DNA from: Cristatella mucedo
Taxonomy: Eukaryota > Bryozoa > Phylactolaemata > Cristatellidae
Assembly: GCA_009760855.2 (NCBI GenBank)
Contig: WPIO01000009.1
Coordinates: forward strand, 8,237,501-8,301,500
Direction of reading: 5' to 3'
Length of the DNA: 64,000 bases
In this document: in pieces, positions 37,188-49,800 of the stretch
Layout of the letters: the number at the start of each line of letters is the position of its first letter
Numbering within the stretch: the stretch's first letter is position 1
Translations under genes and position numbers: made by a program
The notes under the pieces: generated by a model
Database searches by the model: none
Told to the model about the DNA's origin: nothing
The model's input: only the letters and a program-made list of their open reading frames with translations

Positions 37188-38130
37188 TTAAGATGGCGCC
37201 GCTTGGCATTGTCTCTCGGCTAACTACGTCGACCTTGCAGCAGTGCGCCCTATGTGTCACACCGACAAGGCTGTGAGCAGGTGCTGTGGCATGCACGTCG
37301 TGTGCCACCTCGACGACCAAGTCTTCGGGGCGGCTACGAACCGATCTTTAGCCTTGCCTCGTCTGGGGCAAGAGCTCACAGCAAAGGCAGCTGCAGCGGC
37401 GAAGCGCTGGAGAGACCGGTCGCGAGATCGTTCTCTCTGGAATGCAGGCACTGATGCCGAGCACTGATGCCGAAAGATGAGCCCGAGAGCGACCGATCTG
37501 TGACATGTGATGTGACCGACACGACCAGGCGCAGTCTCGCGTACTGCGGACCCTCCGATGGATTGTGCTGCGTCTGCTATGCTGCTGTCTCGATGGCTCT
37601 CGAGTGACCCGTTTGATCTAGGATGGTAGGAAATCATCTGGAATGCACGTTTATTTGAGCATCCTCTGTGTGCATTTTAGCACCATGGCCGTTTGCCTTG
37701 TTGCTTAACTAAGCATTTATGCCAAATACAATGTGGCAAGTAAGCAAACTCGGTGCTGATGCTGCTACGCTTGCACTGCACGCCTGTCGGCTGCTGGAGT
37801 ATGCTCGTTGGTTATGCAAGTGAGGTCTGCTGGCGGCCGCGAGCTCTGCCGCGAGGGAATGCTAAAACTTATGCAGCCTTTTTGCCTCCTGCCACACGTT
37901 TGTCGACATTAGCTGAAGTCGGGAACGTCTTTTTGATCAGCATGTGTGCAACAGGCCACAACAAAAAGAGGATGTGAAGGCTGTAGTGAAGTCCGTGATA
38001 AACCTGTAAAACAAAAGCCAGATGCTACACATAGTATGGCAGGGTCATACACATTCATGCCGCACAGCTGCACGTACAATGGAGTTTGGCTGAAAACCAG
38101 CAGTTAAGTGTGAGCTGCCTTGCAAGCTGT
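37188..38130. other. MRPS35 3' flank / possible 3' UTR
   Basis: No AATAAA close to the stop codon and no repeat family seen. The transcript end cannot be placed. Confidence 0.4.
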
Positions 38131-38133
38131 ATG

Positions 38134-38183
38134 TTATGGCAGAACTTTGCGGCCATCACTACCAATTGCAGTTGGCAATAAAT
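38134..38183 (-). mobile_element. SINE-A internal fragment
   Basis: Minus strand TTTATTGCCAACTGCAATTG and GGTAGTGATGGCCGCAAAG match the SINE-A body. It abuts the LINE tail at 38184. Confidence 0.7.
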
Positions 38184-39530
38184 GATAATAATAATACAGT
38201 TGATAAATCGCTCCAGAGAACTCAATCTCTTTCTAGGCACTTTACAATTGCTGCAAAGGAAGCACGATCGAATGGTTAGTGGTAGCATGCTCATAAACAA
38301 AGGAAGAACGTGGTTAAGGGTGACATACACAGGGTCAGCATGCAAGTGTGGTAATGGCAGCATGCAAGTGTCAGCACGCATAAAGGATAATAGCATAAAG
38401 CACATAAAAGATGAATCACAGGGACCCACTGAATGCTGTCATATATAGATGTGTTTCAGTTCATTTTTAAATGTGGACAACTCAGGAGATGTGACGTGGG
38501 TCGGGTGTGAGTTCCAGGCTTTGGGAGCATACGAACTAAAGACCCGGTCTCCAAAGGATTGGTGGTTTGTACGAGGTATAATTAAACAGTTGGATTCCAA
38601 AAAGCGGGTGGTATGATGCTTTGCCTGGTGGGAGAAGTAGAACTGATAGGTAGGCTGGAGCCAAAGAAAGAAGGGACGGAAAAGTGAGTGACAAAACCTT
38701 AAAGTCGATACGTTGCTCGACTGGTAGCCACTGCAGGTCGGCGAGAAGTGGTTAGATGTGGTAACTGCAACGCTCACGACAGACAAGCCTTGCTGCAGAG
38801 TTCTGCACCAGCTGTAATCGCCTGATTGCACATGCCGGTAGGCCAGCAAGCAGTGAGTTACAGAAATCAAGACGGGATGTTGCAAATGCATGGACCAATT
38901 TAGATGTGGTATCCCTGTCTAAACAAGCCCGAATTTTAGCAACGTAAGCTAAAAGTGGGCAGACTTGACTGTGGAGCTGATGTGGTAGTCCAATCAAAGG
39001 TCACTTTGGAACATGACACCTAGATTTCGTGCAGATTCAACTGGAGATATGCTGGCAGAGCCGATTTTGAGCGTTAGGCTGTCATATTTCTGAATTACTT
39101 AGTTTGCCCATAACTAGGAAATTGATTTTATCATGATTCAATTTAAGAAAATTTGCTGATATCGATGTGTGGCTGTCATTAATACATGCAGGAAGGGAGT
39201 TAAGAAAATCGGAATGCTGGAGGGCCGGGAGGGATCAAAGCAAAGGTACAACTGAGTGTCATCTACATGGAAGTGAAAGCCTAGATTGTGCTTGGCAATC
39301 AAATCGGCAAGAGGGAGAGTTTAAACCGTGAAAAGAACAGGACCTAGTACGGAGCCCTGAGGTACCCCATTCTTCAGGGGTTCCTCGGATGATAATGTGC
39401 AGGTGTCAAACCTACGATCTGGATTGCGACGTGCTAGCTGCTTAACCCTGGGCAAAGATTCAGTGGGAATGCGTAAAAGGACCAAGAATAGAGGTGACAA
39501 ACAGGTGTGTATTCTGTAACTCACCACTCC
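38184..39530 (-). mobile_element. LINE family 1, longest uninterrupted copy
   Basis: Minus strand: (ATT)n and hairpin tail, 3' UTR, RT C-terminal blocks (AKIRACLDRDTTSKLVHAFA, TSRLDFCNSLLAGLPACAIR, RRLQLVQNSAARLVCRERCS), and upstream an RT core motif NGVPQGSVLGPVLFTV at about 39320-39375. Multiple frameshifts and stops; not active. Confidence 0.92.
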
Positions 39531-39689
39531 GTCCTTACGGTGTAAATATGACCACTAAATTGGCGTTTTTCAATCCAAGAGCTTTGGTTGCAAATCCCTT
39601 AGGTAAGGAAATCGCTAATGGTGAATCGCGATCAATTAGCAGATGAAAGGCTAGATTCTTACTATCTACTAAGCCTACAACAACTTGCT

Positions 39690-40020
39690 GACCTGGTTTC
39701 AGCTTCCTCATGTTTACGAGTCCTCCCAAAACAATAAATAAGCTATCTCTTCCACTTAAGCTTGCGATTGTTGACGGCAGAAGTTAAAAGCTCTGAAGGT
39801 CACAGATTAAACGATGTTTGCATCACGGCGGCATCGCACCTTCTCTAATGCCGGCGGTTTTTCCTATGCAGCCGCCTTAACTCCGATACAATTTCCTAGA
39901 CAGACAAGAGTTCTATCTGACTCAGCTATCCTTCCCAGTTTTTCGTTGTTGCACGAGATGTAGAAAAAGATTTTGAGTTCTCTGAGGGAGCAATATCAAA
40001 TGTATTATTATTATTATCAT
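39690..40020 (+). mobile_element. Decayed LINE fragment, family-2 body with family-1-like tail
   Basis: CTGGTTTCAGCTTCCTCATG, ATAAGCTATCTCTTCCACTT and GACGGCAGAAG echo family 2 (compare 30020-30120). The end GAGTTCTCTGAGGGAGCAAT ATC and (ATT)n echo the family-1 hairpin. Confidence 0.6.
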
Positions 40021-40029
40021 TTTTATTAT

Positions 40030-40165
40030 TACGTCTGTGGTCTAACCCCAGGGGTAAGGTGCTTGCACTTCACTACCCAGGTCGTAGTGCATAGGCAGTC
40101 ATTTATGTCCCACTGAAAGTGAGAGTTATAGCTGCTAAGGCTCTAATGTCTTATAATGAATATAC
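40030..40165 (+). mobile_element. SINE-A-like copy, decayed
   Basis: GGTCTAACCCCAGGGGTAAG GTGCTTGCACTTC and CCCAGGTCGTAGTGC match the 5' half of the copy at 28832-28988. TATAGCTGCTAAGGCTCT matches the SINE-A hairpin segment. Confidence 0.65.
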
Positions 40166-40237
40166 CCTACAAATACGGTCGAACTTTACTTGTACTGCAT
40201 GTGCACCGAAAGCAGTTTAGCCTTTAGTGCACTACAA

Positions 40238-41480
40238 TAATACTAATAACCAAACCAAATCCCTTTCTAGGCACTTTTAAATATGCTGGAAAGGAGCTTG
40301 CCAATTGGTTAATCACAGCGTGAATCGCAATATCAAAGCACACAGGCCAAGGGTCAAAGGACAAGTCACTAGGACCAAGCGAAGGCTTGTGAATCAGGTA
40401 AGTTTTTTGCTTCTAATTTGAATATCGGCAAATCAGGAAGGACATCAGTCAGCTAAGTTCTCTTGATCTTGTGTTGCTTTCTTGAGTAATGACCTAACTA
40501 CAGCCTTTTTCAAAGATGCTGGGACATGACCTGATGCCAATTACATAACAACATTTATAGCGTTAGTTACGCATGGCAGCAGCAGATCTATGCACCGTAG
40601 AAGCAGAACCTGGGAATAGGGTCTCGAGGACTAGTAGCATCTTTGACTGGGAAATGAACGTGATGACGAGGTCACTCGTGACCTCCTTGAATGTAGACAC
40701 TGAGGTGTTGCAAGGTAGTGAGGCACGGGAGTCTAGAGGGGATGCTGCCATCTTATGGATGGACTCATTATTATGCTGGCAAAGAATATAGAAAAGCGAA
40801 CAGCAAGATCACCACATGGATCGCTGGGTAAAGAGCTAACCTGAGAGCAAGCGGCTAAGAAGATGGTTGATCGTAGAACTCACAGAGAAAATCCAAGTTA
40901 GCAATCCTCAGAAGGTACATGCAACAGGGCTGACTGGATGGAGTGAATTGCTCTAAAACCTTACTAGAACTTACATGCAAGGCTTGAAGTTCTTATATAA
41001 GTGCTAAACCGATCTTCCAGAACGTGTGCCAGGTTCGTGGATAGGAACAGTAATTGGGAGAAGTTGTTGGGAGAGAACCTTAGGCTAAGGACAGATAAAT
41101 CATATTAGTTATACGCAAGGCAGTAGCAAATCTAGGCATCCAAGGATGAGAACAGTATGTATGAGAGCCTAGCGAGGGCCAGTAGCCTTTTTAGACATGG
41201 AGATGGAATTCAAGATGAGGACAGGCTCGAAGGTGACATTGAGGTAGAGCAAGGAACGTATGGGATGGAATCTTCATTTTGTCCTCTTGCTGACAAAAAA
41301 GGTAGCAAAACGGTCAGCTAGATCACCGCAAGGATCGTGAGGTTCAGCGCTGAGCTGACTAGGGTGCGATTCAGGGTATGGTTGATGGTCGACATCAGGA
41401 CTTTTTATTCTGCATCTGCGATTCCAATATGTTCTTATAGAAGCTTGAATTGAAATTCTAGAATTGGACTTAGCTGGTAT
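40238..41480 (-). mobile_element. LINE RT upstream region, two partial copies in tandem
   Basis: Minus strand: a tail-like block (GCCTAGAAAGGGATTTGG) at 40260-40280, then broken coding with PASLKKAVVRSLLKKATQ at about 40450-40540. This is the classic LINE segment before RT motif 1 (xPxxLKxAxVxPLLKK). An upstream ADRFATFFV-type segment (LADRFATFFVSKR near 41290-41330) recurs in decayed form at about 40760-40830, so two copies overlap. The exact family is unresolved. Confidence 0.7.
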
Positions 41481-41828
41481 GGATTGGTACGGCCTACAAT
41501 AATCCTGACACCCCAGTTGATAGACAACTCATTCCTGATCTTTTGCATGATTTTTCAAGCTTCCTCTTTATATCCCTCGGTAGTTTAACTAGAAGGAACC
41601 ATAGGCTATCTGCGTGTGAGAGTGTACACTGAGCTCAGTCGGAGGAGCAAACTCGTCCAGAAGCGGTCCTTATATTTGATAGGTCAGAGCAGTCTACAGG
41701 TGCACTACACGTACGAAAACACCGTCATGTCACCATTCACTAGGTCAGTCCCAAGGATCGGTCTAAAATTACTCTAAAGGATAGGCGATTCTTAGCTATC
41801 GGTCAACCAAACCGACGCAAGTGCATGC

Positions 41829-42350
41829 ATGACGGAAGTCAGAACTGAGTATTCGGTGCTCATGCACTGGCAATGCGTGTCTGTGAAGGAACACGACTCT
41901 TGCAGCCTGCGAGCACTGGGCGGAGACCTCGCGATGGCTCTCTGTCAGACTGCCTACGCAGCCACAAGCTCACGACCGGTGGAAGGGCAGACGATGACTC
42001 GGCAGTCCTGCCCAAATCCATGCATTGGCAGCATCTGTGGGGACATCAATCTACCACAAACTGCCAGACAGCTGTCGGGCGGGTTCGGAACGAACAATGA
42101 CCCGACAGAGCGAAAAACAACATGCCTGGAATACAAGGGCTGCCGAAGGAGTACAACGGCAGGGGAGGGCGAGATCCCTCGACGCCGGCAGCCGGCTAGT
42201 GTGTGTAGACTGGGCTTGGCCGGCGTAGCTTGAAATAAAGGTTTTGGTGTTGCAGCCAGCAGACTTGTTGCTCAGTCGCGCTACCCAGCCCGACGACAGG
42301 TCGTGCGGAGGGCTGTCACACTGTCACATCCGGTTTGACTGTATCTGTAT
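41829..42350 (+). mobile_element. Possible solo-LTR or retroelement end (uncertain)
   Basis: A distinct G+C-richer block in A+T-richer LINE debris. It contains one AATAAA (42232) followed 15-100 bp later by CTTGTTGCTCAGTCGCGC and GTGTGCGG-like sequence ending GGCTGTCACA, the usual order of an LTR R-U5 end. The 134-codon frame at 41829-42233 resembles no known protein. No TG..CA pair with target duplication could be fixed. Confidence 0.3.
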
Positions 42351-42639
42351 ACTAGACGTCTCTGCAAGCCACGTAAGTACCAAACCCGGATGTTAGTCGC
42401 CGCGAGGCTAGACCTATGCCTCCAGCCATTGTGTGTCGTGGATCGTAGGCCTACCGAAAGCCTCGCTTATCAAAGATCTTTTAATCTGCTACGTTGACAT
42501 AGACTAGTTATTAACAAAAATTGGACACTTGTATAGTGCCCTAAGAGAACATTAGGTTTAATCTCCCTCATATTTTTTAATAGTTTTCATGACAAAGAAG
42601 ACCAAATTGAACAATCGACATGCAACATTGGCACGAGTG
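42351..42639. other. No feature recognised
   Basis: Intergenic between MRPS35 and the LPCAT3-like gene. Confidence 0.4.
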
Positions 42640-42900
42640 ACAATGACAACTGGATCGATCATCTGGTGCAACAACAGCTTATTGTGTGCCCGTAATCGTC
42701 TTCATGAGGTGCACAAATCAACATATCGTCTGGTCTGTGTTCAACACGGTAGTTGCCACATCAAGCCACTTCAGTCTGAGCTTCGCTGGCTCCCAATCAA
42801 GCATTGAATCGACTTCAAGATCCTCGGTCTCATATGTCTTCTTCACTCGCTGGCATTAGCCTACCTATTCGACCTCCTTGGTCCTACAGTGTACTGTAGC
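42640..42900 (+). mobile_element. LINE family 1-like fragment, decayed
   Basis: AGTTGCCACATCAAGCCACT TCAG and TGGCTCCCAATCAAGCATTG AATCGACTTCAAG follow the family-1 RT C-terminal block. Confidence 0.7.
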
Positions 42901-43706
42901 TTTGCCGTGGCGCCATTCCTTGCACTAAATTGAAATATTTGAGTGAAGGGGTCTTCAATACGTATGCGATGCTCTAAAGGTCTATCTAGAAAAAAAAAAT
43001 CTATCTAGAGCTCCTCACTAAATGTTCTGGCTTCTGGATTCACCTGCATTTACTTATCATCATTTAAGTCTCACCAAGATGTGCATCTGCTCTGCTCGGC
43101 TTTACATGCGTCTCAGTGAACTTTTTTCCTAGGGCCACTATACACAGACTTATAATTGGTAAGTTCGTATCTTTCTAATTAAATCACTTAAAATTCGAAT
43201 GCAGCTAGAGTCAGACCAAGTGAATCTTTACAAGACAACATCCGAGTTGTTGGTCGAGTCTCCAAAGGTGACTTGATCATGGCCAGTTAGAAGAAAATTT
43301 TAAACATTTCACAGGGTCTGAGAATTCTTACCGAGACAACCAAATGCAGTACGAATCTGAAAACTGTCCTGCAGTGCATGCTTCATTTTTGAAGTAGATT
43401 ACAATAGAATCGATAGTAATATCTGAAAATTGTGGAAAATAATCCTATTCACCACATCGAATCTCTTCAGCCCATGCCCTGGCCCCTGTATGCATCCAGA
43501 TCTACTGTACTTAGCCAGTCCAATGCCTTTAAATTCAGATTATTCAGTTATACTACACCCGTTGTTATGTGTGGGTACTAACGAGGAGCAAGTTGAAGCG
43601 AAGCAATGACTTGAGCACAAACCTAGCTTGAGCACACACCTAGCAACTGCCAAAGTATCAAGTATTTGAGCACAGAATGGCATAGAATATCAGTCAACAA
43701 GCATAC
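42901..43706. other. Intron after LPCAT3-like exon 11 or 3' flank
   Basis: The missing last exon was sought here on the minus strand without success. A short segment at 43331-43355 has good splice borders (tttcag| ... CTCG|gtaaga) but no family similarity. Confidence 0.35.
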
Positions 43707-43865
43707 CTTTATGTAATACTTGTAATGAAGTAGGTCGAAACCGAGCAACGAATAGGCCAGTGAAAGTGAGACGATAAATTTGCTGCACAAACACAGTAGG
43801 GGTTTCAGGTAGCGATTATTCACGATACGCTTAAGTGTAGCATGGTTTTCCAAAAGTGCGTGGAT
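43707..43865 (-). CDS. LPCAT3: LPCAT3-like exon 11
   Basis: 159 bp, phase 0 at both ends (tttatag|ATCCAC ... ATAAAG|gtatgc). It encodes two membrane segments ending FDLLHYKYYIK, matching the vertebrate TWDKWLK border. If the donor is not used, the frame runs on for 27 codons and stops at 43623. Confidence 0.92.
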
Positions 43866-46800
43866 CTATAAAAAAAAATAATAACAAGAAAATGCACAAA
43901 AGTCGAATAACAGGTTGGCAATGCATACATTCATTTCGGAGGCAGCTTGGCCGGCAAAGGCAGAGTAATGCTGGCAGATCTCTAGACATCACGGACTGGC
44001 AGTAGCTGCTACTCACATCCTTCTCACACGAAACCATAAGAAACTCGAGGAAAAAGTTCATGAAGTATCCACTGTGATAGCCGTGCCAGATGGCCAGGTA
44101 GAAGAGAGTTACTAAATGAGACAGCTGACGATTTCCAAGGAACCGTAATCTCTTGTAAACATACCTAATAAAAAAGGAAGCAGAAGTGAAATTTTACACG
44201 AGCATTAAAACAAACAACATTAAAAGAGGTTTGCAAGGCAAAACAGCCTGAAAAATTGTGGACGAGCAATACCTGACATGGAAACATTACAAATTACAAA
44301 AGCAAAAATAAAAGGAAATAAAAAGGGGGATAATGATAACCACACACCAACCTCCAAGAAGCCCCATACGTACTTGAGCATCCACTGATTTGTGTTGACA
44401 TTGAAGCTCTCTACCAGGTCTTGGAAAGTGACGGCAAAATGAAACTTTCTGATGCAGACGTTGGCACATGCATTCCACTGGTCGTTGCCACTAGCATCAG
44501 TCCCATTATATGCAACGCCAGAAATGATACAACCGCCCTCCTACAAAAAAAAGAGCAGCTCTTGCCAAAACTACAGTTCCTCCCGGATGTCCGGGATTGT
44601 CATCAGCATTGGTACTTGCCTTAGAAGGTTGAGTCCAATAAATGCTATACAAATGAATTATATTAGATGCGAGTTCTCCACTAACACTTTAGCACACCAT
44701 TCCCATACTACTCCCTTATTATTACCCGTGCTTAACCGAATTTAATAAAAACTACTGCTTGCAACTTAAAGATGACGACACCGCTGCTGCTATCCACAGC
44801 TGCAGCCGACAGCCTTTCACTTTGGAATGAATGGAAGGCAAATTAAGGCACTTGCATTACTGGCTATATTAAGCTGGGAGAAACAATGCTGTTACACCTC
44901 AGCCGGACTCTCATGACACTCACGCTGAGTAGTACACCTCATTAGGTGCTGCAGTTGGACAGTATCGGCTGACTAAGCTGGATTTCATTGCAACGGGTCA
45001 GCCATGTCGTGGTCACGTGACACACTATTCCTGCAGCAAGAAACTCTCTGCCTGTGTGTCGGCCTGTATGCAGGCTCGATCCACTCACTCTCCCTCCTTC
45101 TCTCTTCTCTTGTCTACTGGCTGTAGCTCCGGAGCTGCTTCCACGACGGCTACTATATCCGTGTGCTCGCACTGCTTGTGTTGCATGCGTATGTTACAAT
45201 ACACTAGGTGTCGTAACACCAAAACTGGCCTGTGGGGCCAACGTTCATCTTGGTCGTGCCCGTACAAAACTACAGACTTGTTTATGCCTTTGCTACAGAA
45301 AACGATGACAGTAACCATTGATCGCCCATTTTGCATTGCACTGTAGGTAAATAAATGCAGAAGTGCTGTACAAAGTGGAAGCTATATGCCTCTCGAAGTA
45401 CAAGAGCCAGTCCTACCGTGAAAGGAAGATATGCTTCACGGGGCGTGGCACTCCTGCCTCCTGAACCACTTTCAAAAGCTTGTCCGACCTTCGACACATG
45501 CTTGCTTAGCCAATGGCTGCTTTTTGATTAGTGAATATGTGGTAATTCATATCATCATGACTGCACCCTAAGTAACTAAAGTGCAAAACCGTTAATTTTA
45601 GGTGTGACTGCCTTGCACACAGGCAAGCCTGCCAAGTATGATCACTTCGAATGACGCGCGACACTTCAAATCCTATCTGATTTCGAAAAACTGTAAGACT
45701 TTTTACTTCCATGCTGACCCTGTGCATGTCACCTCTAACAATGTCAATCTTGTTGTTTATTGAGCATGCTACGACTAACCATTCGATCGTGCTTCCTTTG
45801 CAGCAAATGTAAAGCGCCTAAAAAGAGATTGAGTTCTGAGGGCACTTTATCAAGTGTATTATTATTATTAATACTATTATTTTCTCGCTAAAATGAACAC
45901 ACTTGACAACGTCACGGTAGGGGGTTGCAAGGCCACATGGAGGCACACTGGCGAGCTAAAAAAAAAAAAACGCGAGAACACGGATGAAAGTCAACTCGCG
46001 ACCACACATGATGAAGCCGGTGTGCTCGTGAGCATACGTGGGCGGTTGCAAGCGAGCCAATGCATGTCTGTCTATGCACATGAGTGTCCACGAGTGTGCG
46101 CGTGCACATGAGCATTGTGTGCAGATGTTCGAGCGAGTGTGTGGGTGTGCGTGTGCATGTGTGCATGCGAGTGTGCCTATGGGTGCTTGACTGCAGGTGT
46201 GTTCAACCAAGAGGCTAAGATGCAAGATGCACCTAAACATCGTAGATATAAATGAGCATCTACATGTTGTAAGCAGACACGGGCAGATGGCTCAAGTCCC
46301 TCAATAGCGCTCTCCGGTCATAAAGAAAGTGCATCGCATTTGACAGGCTGGCAAAGAAATTAGTCAACAAACCAATTCAGCGCCTTACCGCCAACAACCA
46401 GAAGCCGATGTAACGCAGCAATAGCACCTGCCCCCACAGCAGAACAAATATGCTCTTGTAGATGAAGGTCTTTTCCTACAATACAAATCACAGAGGAAAC
46501 TAGTTTCAAGCTTTACAAAAGTTAAGTCCTACAGTGACTTAATAGCCAAACTGTACGCAGAAAAACTAGTTTGACCGAGAGAGCATTAGGCAAAATAAAG
46601 TCTGCACAATAGGTTAGCAAGCATGCAGAGAGACAATAGAGGACACTCACGGCAGCAGTAGGACACAAAAAAGCAAGGACCGCTCCTCCCGACTCGGTCG
46701 CGTAGATTTGCAACCTAATCTGACTCTACATGTTTGGGGACCGTGCCTTCAGTTATCTGAGAACCTAAAAGAATGGATCATCTACCGACCGACACCGCAA

Positions 46801-49800
46801 CGTAACTCGGCTTGACATGCTTTCCTTATACGTATCGCCCAAGGCCACCCAAGGCACATTGAGCCGTTCACGGATTGCCGAGGACGAGGACGCAGCCGGC
46901 CGATCGGCGAAGTTTCACCTACTTACCTGGACCTGGCGTAACTCGTGCAGCCTACATACACTCTGGTCGCCGACTAATGACATAATATGACTAACGACAT
47001 CCGGCATAATGGGCCTCAGAGCCCAGAGGTGAGGTGCTCACTCTTCACGAACCGCACCTACCAACCCAAACCCCTTCCTCTCCCCGCTGCCGGGTCCTTT
47101 CTCGAATTATGGCCGCTACAGACTGGGTGGGCTAGGCATTCGAGTTTGCTTTGTTTTTTCTCCTGCAATGCACGAAAGCTAATTTAGTAGAACTGCTGAA
47201 AAGCTGCCGACAGCTGCAGTGCTTGGCGCCAGTGCAACAGCTTCGCTATGAGCGGCAGCTCGTTTGCGGCCGGTTTGCTGCGAGCGAGCAGCAATCGCCC
47301 AATCACTGCTGTCAATCTGATGATCCGAGCCGCCCACCGCCGCCTGGGCGAAGGAGCCTGCGACGAAGGCAGAGGCGGCCGCTAGCAGTAACAGCCTACC
47401 TGGAACTCGTCGCCGACGAGATAGGTAGACGGGAAGGTGTTGCACAGGAGGGCGTAGACTGCGATATACGCCACACCGGCAGCCGTGCGAAGGACCGCTT
47501 GCTGTATGCTGCAAAGCACTGCGCACATGTGACGCGAAAGAGCTAACTGCGCCATCCGCCAAACCGAGCACAGCAGCAGCAGCAGCAGCAGCTGCTGCTG
47601 CTGCTGCTGCGGACCACGCACGGGCGAAGACACAGGCAACGGCCTCGCACTCCTCTGAATAATAATAACAATAATAATGCACTCGATAAAGCACTCTCAG
47701 AGAACTCAATCTCTTTCTAGGCACTTTACATTTGCTGCAAAGGGAAATGCAGTTGAATGGTGAATAATATCATGCTTGATAAACAACATGAATAACATGG
47801 TCAGGGTGACATGCACTGGGTCAGCATGCAAATGTGGTTAGTGGCAGCATGCACAGTGTCACCATGCATAAGCACATCAAGGACGAATCACGGGGATCCA
47901 CTAAATGCTGTCCTAAATAGGTGCGTTTTTAAGTTCTTTTTAAGTCAAGTCAGGGGATGTTCTGACGCAAGTCAGGAGGGTGTTCCAGGCTTTGAGAGCA
48001 TACCAACTACATCAACGGTCTCCAAAGGATTTGAGGTTTCTACGAGGTAGTGGTAAACTGTTGGATTCTGAAAAGCGGGTGGTACGATGCTTGGCCTGGT
48101 GGGGGGAGTAGATCTGAGAGATAGGCTGGAGATCTGAGAGATACAGAGCAAAACACTTTCTTTCCTTTGCGGCAAATGTAAAGTACTTGAAAGAGATTAA
48201 GTTCTCTGCGGGCGCTATACAAATTATTGTTATTACTATATTATTTCTCTGACCCACAAGGCCCGCTCTCACTTGGCTCATTCATACCAAGCAGAACTGA
48301 TGCACTAGCTTCTGCCTCTTCTTGCTTCTCTAAGGACAATAAATTAGCTTTTCCTTATTTTGCTCATAGACCGTTGGTGACAGAAGCTTTTGCTCTGCAG
48401 GGCCAAGGCTGGAATTTACTTCGACACATCTAACGCATCGACACATCTAACGCATCGACGCGTAATCTCCTGCTGCCGACTGTGGAACATCCTTTCCAGC
48501 CATCCTGAGTTGCTACTTCTGTGCAACAGACCTCCTTCACTGCCTTCCCGACTTTTGGCTTTGCTATTCACTTCCTCTTTCTTTGTTGTGTGACACGAAG
48601 TCTATTAGCTACCGTACCGAAAGCCGCTTAGGATTTAAGCGCGCTCTAAAAGAATTCTCATGCGTAAGACCCGCTTGGTCTTTGTTGCTTTGTGAAGTCA
48701 CAGACTACATTACAATACATCAGCATGACAAAGGCACTGGCCACGGTGGAACGAGTTCTCTGTAGGGAAGAATAGCCATAAGTGAGAGCTGCTGCTGCTG
48801 GTGGAACCTACGGAAGGTGCGACTACTGCACATCAAGTTAGGGCCTCGTCGGTCAGGGCTCCAGACTATGAATCAGAAGCTTTCAAGTGCCTCCAGGATT
48901 TCTTTCTGTAGCTGTCGCAGGGCCAATGCTGAAACTTGTAGGTATCTTTGCAAGACCGCAGACAGAGAGTATCACAGAGAGTGTGACGAATTCACTAAGA
49001 AGCTGAGCTGCACAGATAAGCGGCTTGGAACAGTGTTAGTTCAGTGCAGAGGCGGAGCCTGGGCGGGCTCAGGTTGGGTGCAACGTACGCTGCTCCTGAC
49101 CCTCGAGGGGAAATTTCCCTCCAGGATATATGCAAGTACTTCCCTCTGTCCAGGGGGGCAGGGGGCAATTGGTCCCTGCTCCCACTGCTCATTCCCTGCT
49201 TCAGCGGTGCGTGGCTTTCTAAGTAATCACAAGATGAATGAATGAAAACTGTGACCTGCTGGTTTAAGGTCTCATAAAGAATTGTGTCAGAATATGACGC
49301 AGACTGACTCTTTTAAAGTCAATATCCTTGATGTTCATCGTAAGAAATTGTGGAAAATGTGATAGCTTACTCGGGGAAAAACAAACGCTTTCGCTAGGAT
49401 ATACTGGACTTCAAACATTGTTACTAAGAACAGTATAACGAAAGCATCTCAGGGGGATCATTTTGGGGCTTCTTCTTAGATTTAGTGATTTGCACTATAG
49501 CTGAGGTATTTTGAATGGTCATTTTTCTGACTGCAGAGTGTTAACTCGCTGTTAATTTGAATACTTTGCTGCTCTTTCTGACTAAATGTGAACCTCGAGA
49601 TGTTAATTACCTAGTTTGCCACCTGAAACAGGTTAATTTTAAATTAATCCCTGCCCCGGTCACAAAAGCAAAGTGTTTGGGAATAGTTGGCATATTCTAT
49701 ATTTCTTGGACGCAAGCAATTAAGAAATGGCACTTTTTACCCGCAGACTAGAATGGCAATATATTGCGTTACACATTGCGGTCAGTAAATTTGGTTCGCT

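Noticed and set aside
41829-42233. 134-codon plus frame as a gene
   Set aside because: No homologue recognised, no introns or signals; more likely part of a repeat.
43331-43355. 25-bp micro-exon candidate for the LPCAT3 last exon
   Set aside because: Good splice borders but it is too short, has no stop and shows no similarity to the family C-terminus.
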